The notes under the pieces: generated by a model
What the model was told of the DNA's origin: nothing
The model's database searches: none
The model's input: only the letters and a program-made list of their open reading frames with translations
In this document: piece by piece, positions 57,202 to 64,000 of the stretch
Layout: every line of letters starts with the position of its first letter
Numbering within the stretch: the first letter of the stretch is position 1
Program-made: the position numbers and the translations under genes
DNA from: Muricea muricata
Lineage: Eukaryota; Cnidaria; Anthozoa; Malacalcyonacea; Plexauridae
Length of the DNA stretch: 64,000 nucleotides
Direction: 5' to 3'
NCBI GenBank assembly: GCA_963855995.1
Contig: OY979729.1
Span: forward strand, 6,156,115 to 6,220,114

Positions 57202-58849
57202 TATGAGCGATGCTGTCACGTTGTTGTGGATTGGAGTTAAGAACTGTAAACAGTATGGTAATTATATTGCTGCATGGTAACCAGTGATCACAACAGGAGA
57301 CTGTTAAGCCTATGTTGATAACATCATACGTAGCTTGCTGAGCTCATGTATTATTTTCAACCGAAAATAAGTTTGCTATCGTATATTATTGCGCGTTGTC
57401 TTGTTGTAAATGATAATAGATATAGATCACATACAACCCATGCAGTGCAAAGTAATGTATTAAACAACTATTGAAATTTGGTATAGCAACGCCCATCTTG
57501 GACTTCAAATGTAGTCAACGGAGAAATACTAAGTTCTTTCATTAGTTGAGGTTAAATAATGACTTTTCTTGTCAATGACTTTACCATTGTCTATTTACTT
57601 GTTATTTCAGTAGGGACCTTACTGTCAGAGTTACTAATACTACTCTAAAAAATTATTGATGCTGTGAAGAAATGTGGTTTATTAGATAGATGTAATTTTA
57701 TTCTCATAATTATTGAGTTTTCAAGCATTATTTGTACATAAAATGAAATTGACAATAAATTTGTTCATTTTTTTATAAATATATGGGTGTTAACCTGCGA
57801 CCTAGAGAATGAGGCAAAGGCTCAGGGTAAGACAGGAGAACATCTCCAATGAATGAAGTCTAGGTTAAACTTGTCTAGGCAAGCTCTGTATGGTGGCCTT
57901 AACTTTAAATTGCCAAATTATTTACTCGATTTCCTAACAAAGGTTAGCTATAGCTATCTGTAGCAAATATCATCATGATGCACACGTGCAAACATTCTGC
58001 TGCTGGTCGAGGGAAGGAACACGATGTTTAAGAGATGTGATTTCCATTACTTAACGTAATATACATTTGCAAACCTGACTGAAAAAATTCACCAGCAGTT
58101 ACAAATAATATATTTTGCAGATGGTCATATGACCACAAACACTAGAAAAACTATTGTCTTCCAAAATGAATCACAACTATAGCTGTTAAGATTTAGGCAG
58201 GTTGCAACATAAGCTGTTGAGTTTCATTTGTTATGTTTTTTCATGCATGAAGTATACAGAACTCATTGATGTAAAATCTTTATGAATTATATTTTAAACG
58301 CATTGCACGGTAAAAATATCGACTTAATTGGCTTCATAAGGCATAAGTACTCAAGCCCGTATTTGATCTTTAAATACCATCGTTCCACCATTGCCGATTT
58401 GACGGCATGTGAGCATCACACCGGGCGCGCGTCGTACTATATGCATAAATATCTAAAGTTGTTGATTTTTTTAGAGAAAACACCGTGTGGAAAATGTAAT
58501 TAGTACCTTACAACTACAATCACTGAATAGAAAAATATGTAATACTAATAGTGATTCAATAAAACAGTTGAATTGCTGGAGCAGTACCCATTTAACACTT
58601 GTATAATCTGTTTGTTGAGATTATAAGGGTGTGGAGATCAAAATAATTTATGTCCGGTTGAACGCAGTGAATTAGAACGTAAATATTTTCACAAGCCATC
58701 TCTTGTATTAACTATGGTCACTGGTATTGTGGCTGTGAGATGTTTCAACATGTTTTGATTTCGGATGCGTGCCAGATTATGGTTTTCATGTCAGAATGCA
58801 TTTTGTTGCTACGGAGATATCTATACAATATAATGTAAAGTAGGTACCA
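57202..58849. other. No gene recognised
   Basis: AT-rich sequence; the open frame 58282-58503 has no recognisable motif. Confidence 0.45.
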
Positions 58850-59070
58850 TACAATCATGGCAAAGATTGTCAGTTGTGTTGAAAACTAGTGGGAAGCTAA
58901 ATTTTATATCTCACATGCAAATCTTGACATGTTTTAAACCATCGCACTCCCACACAATGTTGAATGGATAACACATTTCACAAAGCTTTGCTGCGAGTGA
59001 TCTATCAGTGAAAAAAATTCTTGGCAGCGCGGGTATTATATACGATAACTTTTGCCATGATTATACAATA
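58850..59070. repeat. Weak inverted-repeat element
   Basis: TACAATCATGGCAAAGATTG at 58852 is imperfectly inverted against TAACTTTTGCCATGATTATA at 59046. It is possibly a decayed MITE. Confidence 0.4.
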
Positions 59071-60720
59071 GTTGAAATAAACCGCGCAAAGAATACCACG
59101 TATCGATGTGTAGAACAATTTGAGAAATGCACAGAAACCTGCCTTACGATATGTACATAATGTATCAAAATGGGAACGATTAACAAACCAAAAATGTTTT
59201 CACTTCAAAGTAACAAAGAACGAAAAATAAATACGTACTTAATAATTGTTTCCATTTCTTGTTGGAAACCCTCAGTACATAGGATAGTATTTGTTTGTTT
59301 TTGGGCAGCTGAAGTATTTTGACGTCATAAAATTTAATTAAGCAGATCAAAAATACAAAGTATTTCAATAACGATACACTGCCCGGTGTCTCGGAGCGAG
59401 ATGTAACTCTAAAAGTAACTATTCTAAACGGGAGAAATTTGGCCATATGACATAAAAAATTTCCGTGTATATCGGCCGTAAAAACAGGCAATCAACTGCT
59501 GATTAAATGAATGTAGGTTGATGGGAAATGTGCCTATCATACTCTATTTATTGGCGAACCCCTACATGATTCTCGTACCTTAATTGTTGAGAAATATTCT
59601 GTGAACTGGCTGAGGAGCGGCTCCTATTAACCTTTTTATGATCGGTTTGGGCGACTAGACGAAGTAAGCTTCTGTTCTCAAATTTTAAAAAATCTTTTCT
59701 GATGATTAAAATTTGGTATCTGATGGACCAAGGTGAAATTGGGCCTGTGCTTAACCATCTAGGGAAGGAAGTAAATCTGTTATTCCAAAGCAATTAGAAG
59801 ACAGTATGCTTATGATTTTCGTGCAAAGAGTTTATTTTCGCAATAGATTTCCTTAATTAGAGCCTATGATTCTATGAGATTACACTGTAGCCTTAATTAA
59901 GATACCTAGAGCATCTACGCGTAGAGACAGAGTATTGAAGAATTTTCCTGCAAAGGAATGAGAATATTTAATATCCTATATCACTCCAATATTAAAGAAT
60001 CGTTTGCATCGACAACATGGTGATGTAACTGAGAAAATCCTCAAGTAAATATATTGTTATGGGTTGATGAAAAGTACTTGCCTAAAAAATGTTCTTGCTT
60101 GCAAAATTTAAAGTTCCAGTCAAACGCGCATTGCAGAGCTTCTGCATGAAGATCAAAATCGGCGCATAGTTGTTTTAGCCTCAATGAAGAGTGGTGCTCA
60201 CGACTAGTTTAGTAAACAATGTATTTGTTGCAATGACCGTAACAGTTTATAAGATTTGATTAAAATACCGAACATTTTTTTACCTATTTCAGTTTTATGT
60301 GCATGAAAGAGTGCTTCTTAAGAGCACATTTGTAAAATAAGCTAGAAAACAAACTCCGCGGTTATGACAGAAGCCTATTTGCAAGTTATACTGATCTTTT
60401 CAAGTAAGTTAATCAGTGCATAAATATATGCTGCAGGTAAACTGATTAAATCATATCTGCCCAAACAGAATTAAGTTAGTGAATTGCATGAAGCAAAGAA
60501 TCTTCGTCTTATATATTTTGAAATTTGTTTGTTCGCATTTAGCTCATGCATTCCTAAATTTCCACACTTAGAGAAAACAAAGGGGTAATGACCAGGTTTT
60601 CACAAAACAGTCGTAGATGTTTCATTCTCAAAGTGTAAGGAGGCGATAGAGTACAAAATCTGACACGGTACGCCACACCGCCTCTAAATGGTGAAAGAAA
60701 TAAAAAAATTAGCATGCATT
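59071..60720. other. No gene recognised
   Basis: AT-rich sequence with no supported feature. Confidence 0.45.
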
Positions 60721-61150
60721 ACACAGCAAAAAGTCATTTTCTTATTGAGAAAAAAAAACTTGATTTGAGAAATAATTTCTTATGATAAGAAAATAATTCT
60801 TATTATAAGGAAAAAAGTACTTGCCAAGATGTCAATTTCTTAAAATAAGAAATTTTTCTTGGTTCGAAATATAGCCTTTTCTGGACAAGAAAAAAATTTC
60901 TTGAAACAAGAAAACATTCCTTCTTGATAAGAATATTTTTTCTTGAAACAAGAAAACACATTTTTAGTATCGTGATATTTTGAAACAAGAAAATAAGTTC
61001 TTCATTTTAAGAAAAAAAAACTTACATACAAGAAAAAAAATTCTAGAAAACGTATATGTATATTTCTCATTATAAGAAAATACAAATAAGTTCTTTGCAA
61101 TACTTTTTCTTACAATAAGAAATGTATAACATTTTCTAGAAATAAGATTC
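60721..61150. repeat. Low-complexity tract of TTTCTTG/CAAGAAA palindromes
   Basis: At least ten imperfect units of the type TTTCTTGAAACAAGAAA or TTCTTATAATAAGAAA occur at irregular spacing on both strands. It is not coding. Confidence 0.85.
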
Positions 61151-61660
61151 TACACTGATAATGCAGGCATTGATATGCAAGTGAACAATCTATAAATATG
61201 TTAAAAGCTATTGAAAAGCATTCCACTTGCTGGTTTTTGCATCTCGAAAAACTTTTAACTAGAGTTTTGGAATTTTCAGTTGTCGCATAGCACTTCATCG
61301 CTTTTTTATTGTTGACCGGCGAATAAACGACTCATTGATTATATGGTTGCATCCTTGCTATAAAGCATGCAGTATAAACATGGAATTTTGTGGGCCGACA
61401 CGTGATACGCTTTTGTCCAATTGCAAAACAGGAAAATTGAACTTTGATACTTGCTACTGTATATATAACAAGACAAATTGACCTTTCCGGTAATTACATC
61501 ATAACTACGTAGAAGCTAGGCTGAGGGGCCATTCATTCGTTCACACGTGTGTAGTTGTGACGTAATCAGATAACAGTGGATAGTTAGATAACAGTGAAAA
61601 TTATAAAGCACAAATTAGTGACATCATGTAAATTTTAATAAAATACATAGAAACTATATG

Positions 61661-61666
61661 TTTATT
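61661..61666 (-). terminator. Poly(A) signal for the 61722-63911 ORF
   Basis: TTTATT on the plus strand (AATAAA on the minus strand) lies about 55 nt past the TAG stop of the large ORF. Confidence 0.5.
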
Positions 61667-61721
61667 AAGTTAGAAAAATATGTAAAATTGTCATATATCC
61701 ATTGTACTCACAGTCACCAAT

Positions 61722-63911
61722 CTAGGATTTCAATGGGTTACATCCTTTGAGATGCTGCATCATCAAATCTTTAATTTCATACTTCACTGAAATGTACAGA
61801 TCCTTTAAACAGTCTTTATGTACGTGAAATATGTTGTAGTCAACCAGGTGTTCGTAAGCAGAGATGATGTGTCCAGATTCAGTTGAACTTTCTTTGATTT
61901 GATATGCTTGGTATGTATTACTGAAACATTGGGTCTCGAATGGCAGACATTCAAAATAGATAAAGTCACCGATAACCCAGATTTCCGTAATTGATGCAAA
62001 AATGGGTAACATTAATAGTTCGTTAACACTGAACATAATAAAACCCCCTTTACAAAATTTTGTTCCGTGGCATATTACCCAGCTCGTTCGGTACACATTC
62101 TGAAGTTCTACTCCAGGAATCATTCCAAACATGTCCAGTTTCGATCTAAGTGATTTTCTGGAAAGCTCATTTGCACAGTTTAGGACACCATATTTTCGCT
62201 CTGATGAAAAGAGGGGATGGCACGATGACTTGTCATTTGGGTCAGCAAAGTTACTGCATTCATTAAGCTGGCATCGTTCAGCAAGAGATTTGGTCAGGTT
62301 TTTGAAGTTTTGCCTCCGAGCAACCTCTTTAAAATAGTTGTGTGCAGACTCAAATCCAAAACACGAGTGTCGAATTAAAGGACCAAGTTGCTTTATCATC
62401 GTCGGTATATGAATCATGTAATGTTGTTTGGGAATAATATTCGCATTTGGGAATTTATGTTTAAATCGACTAAGGTGTTCAGCAATTAATACTCGAAGCA
62501 CATTGAGAGTGTCTACACTGACAACTGGTGAAAAGACAATCTGCACAATAGCAATCTGCTCTTCAAGTAATTTGTAATAGCCATCGCTTACATCGACCAA
62601 ACTGCAAAGTATAAAGGGCAACAACCTCAAAAACAATCTTGCCTGTGCAGCATTATATTTGAGTTTGTAGCATTCATTTCCACGAAAAACACTTTCCTTT
62701 AAGGGACCAGGCTTGTCAGACACTTCACTATAACCGCATTCTTGGTTGGCAATAGCTGCATTCAGCTGTGTAAGAGTGAATTGACCAGCATCAATGTAAT
62801 GCTGCAACAGATGGCGGAGCTCATATTGGACTGTACCTTCGAGTAAAGTGTGCATAATGTCCTGTGGCAGCTGGACTGTGATATCGAAATCCTGTAAGTC
62901 GCAGAGAGAAGTTCGGTGGTTTATACCATAACTCACTGTCAAGTCACTTCTAACTGCATCGTTCGGTGCATCATGGATTTCCTGGCAGTGTTTCTTGTGT
63001 GTTTCTTTTGTTCTCAGTGTGAAATCCTCTTCATAAAACATTGCCTGCATGGCTTCAAATTGGCATTGGCAATGTCTACATTTCTGAAAAGCAAAGCCAA
63101 CACCCACCTTGAATCCACCCCATTCATGTTGGCCTTCTGTATCTCCAGCACAGCTCACAACTTTGCCAAAGACCTTTCTCTCTTTGCCACCAACTGTGAA
63201 TGAGTGACCCCTTTCCAACTTCTTAAAATCAGATATCATTGGTTTAAGAATAGCATTATATCCATACTTTTTTACCAATTTCGATTTCACAATTCCTAAA
63301 AGCCTTATTGCACACCGTTTTGATCTGAATTTTGGATCAATGTTTCCTAAGGTGTAATAAAACATATCTATTTTATGTGTTCCAGCATGACTGCCAAGTG
63401 GATTGCACACCTCCAATGCATCATGATAAATTATTATGGTCAATGCATCATCATGTTCCTTAAAAAGCCTATCATCTTTAAAAAATTCACCGTCACATAT
63501 ATCATAAAATATATCAGCATCAGAGTAGTTAGGTTTTCTGAAAATCAGTTTTGCAATTCTCTTATTAGAGAACAGTTGGGCCAAGCTATTGAGAAATGGT
63601 ACGTAAATGAATGACTCATCCTTGCTCACTAGGATGCACTTGTTTTTCTTACGAATCTGTTCAATTTTACTACCAAGAACAACTTCACGGTAGTGAACAT
63701 AATTGAAATTCTTCTTGATGTATGATTCCTGCCGAAATTTTGTGTCCAATTCAGAAAATGGACTTGATACATTTCTAAATGTTTCAGTTATTACTTCAGA
63801 GAAATCGTTTTGTTCAGGATCATGATTACTCCATGCATCAACCAACCTTTTAGCTGTAGAATCCAGTACAGTTTGTAGTAAGCTTGATGTGCTGTGAATA
63901 ACACTGTCCAT
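61722..63911 (-). CDS. Intact animal EnSpm/Tnp2-like transposon-family protein, 729 aa
   Basis: A single uninterrupted minus-strand frame of 729 codons from ATG at 63911 to TAG at 61722. The N-terminal third has RNVSSPFSELDTKFRQESY and FIYVPFLNSLAQLF; the middle has YDICDGEFFKDDRLFK, NPLGSHAGTHKIDMFYYTLG and WGGFKVGVGFAFQKCRHCQC (a Cys/His cluster), then LPQDIMHTLLEGTVQYELRH; and later PKQHYMIHIPTMIKQLGPL, then FGFESAHNYFKEVARRQNFK. This block order belongs to a large transposon-derived family common in fish and cnidarian genomes that resembles the catalytic domain of CACTA/EnSpm Tnp2 proteins (LPxDxMHxxLEG, PKxHxxxHxP, FExxHxxFK). I cannot assign the catalytic residues with certainty. A splice acceptor (TTTCATAG before 63917) directly precedes the ATG, so an upstream exon may lie beyond the window. 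Confidence 0.7.
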   Translation of the reverse strand: MDSVIHSTSSLLQTVLDSTAKRLVDAWSNHDPEQNDFSEVITETFRNVSSPFSELDTKFRQESYIKKNFNYVHYREVVLGSKIEQIRKKNKCILVSKDESFIYVPFLNSLAQLFSNKRIAKLIFRKPNYSDADIFYDICDGEFFKDDRLFKEHDDALTIIIYHDALEVCNPLGSHAGTHKIDMFYYTLGNIDPKFRSKRCAIRLLGIVKSKLVKKYGYNAILKPMISDFKKLERGHSFTVGGKERKVFGKVVSCAGDTEGQHEWGGFKVGVGFAFQKCRHCQCQFEAMQAMFYEEDFTLRTKETHKKHCQEIHDAPNDAVRSDLTVSYGINHRTSLCDLQDFDITVQLPQDIMHTLLEGTVQYELRHLLQHYIDAGQFTLTQLNAAIANQECGYSEVSDKPGPLKESVFRGNECYKLKYNAAQARLFLRLLPFILCSLVDVSDGYYKLLEEQIAIVQIVFSPVVSVDTLNVLRVLIAEHLSRFKHKFPNANIIPKQHYMIHIPTMIKQLGPLIRHSCFGFESAHNYFKEVARRQNFKNLTKSLAERCQLNECSNFADPNDKSSCHPLFSSERKYGVLNCANELSRKSLRSKLDMFGMIPGVELQNVYRTSWVICHGTKFCKGGFIMFSVNELLMLPIFASITEIWVIGDFIYFECLPFETQCFSNTYQAYQIKESSTESGHIISAYEHLVDYNIFHVHKDCLKDLYISVKYEIKDLMMQHLKGCNPLKS

Positions 63912-64000
63912 AGCAACCTATGAAAGTGCATGTAAGTATGAAATTAATTTAAGATTATATGCATACATGTATTTATACCAAAATATCTGGACTTCAATTC

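Noticed and set aside
62131-63614. Several plus-strand open frames opposite the 729-codon ORF
   Set aside because: They are antisense shadows of the long minus-strand coding frame.

Overview
The window is animal nuclear DNA. The genes are spliced with GT/AG borders, the sequence is AT-rich, and nearly every recognisable coding stretch other than the host exons belongs to a eukaryotic transposon. The mix of elements (CR1/L2-like LINE, Ty3/Gypsy, BEL/Pao, Copia-type LTR, Tc1/mariner, PIF/Harbinger, a MULE-like transposase with FLYWCH-like and SWIM-like fingers, a Crypton-type tyrosine recombinase, an animal EnSpm-like protein, many MITEs) suggests a marine invertebrate, most likely a cnidarian. 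That assignment is inference; I cannot name the species.

Layout. 1-3.1 kb: three exons, plus the edge of a fourth, of a minus-strand host gene for a Mad3/BubR1 spindle-checkpoint protein (BUB1B), with a long-hairpin MITE in one intron. 4.5-6.85 kb: two LINE 3' ends; 7.1 kb a MITE; 8.5 kb a CA/CG microsatellite. 8.9-19.0 kb: a tandem array of about seven 1.3-1.7 kb units. Each unit has a constant part of about 0.9 kb and a block of roughly 45-60 bp minisatellite repeats; decayed copies run on to about 20.5 kb. 22.7-31.2 kb: two phase-compatible exons of a second host gene (signal peptide and Cys-rich N-terminus, then a YWTD/LDLR class B exon). The 7.8 kb intron between them holds a Gypsy relic, a Tc1/mariner relic, a BEL/Pao relic with a MITE inside it, and a 1.2 kb terminal-inverted-repeat element (copy A).

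31.7-49.9 kb is one nested stack. A second copy of that TIR element (copy B) was split by a 14.5 kb Ty3/Gypsy element whose two LTRs and 4-bp target duplication can still be seen. The Gypsy is in turn split by a Copia-type 3' LTR remnant, by a block of about 9.6 kb carrying a MULE-like transposase pseudogene and a Crypton-like recombinase pseudogene, and by a foldback element with arms of about 430 bp. Further MITEs sit in the outer layer.

51-64 kb: another Gypsy pol relic (+), more MITEs, a broken Harbinger nuclease, a CAAGAAA-rich palindromic low-complexity tract, and at the right edge an uninterrupted 729-codon minus-strand ORF of an animal EnSpm/Tnp2-like family. This is the only long intact ORF in the window.

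Functionally, only the BubR1 exons and the Cys-rich/YWTD exons look like cellular genes. The rest is mobile-element strata and satellite. Calls come from reading translations and repeats by eye; no database search was run.
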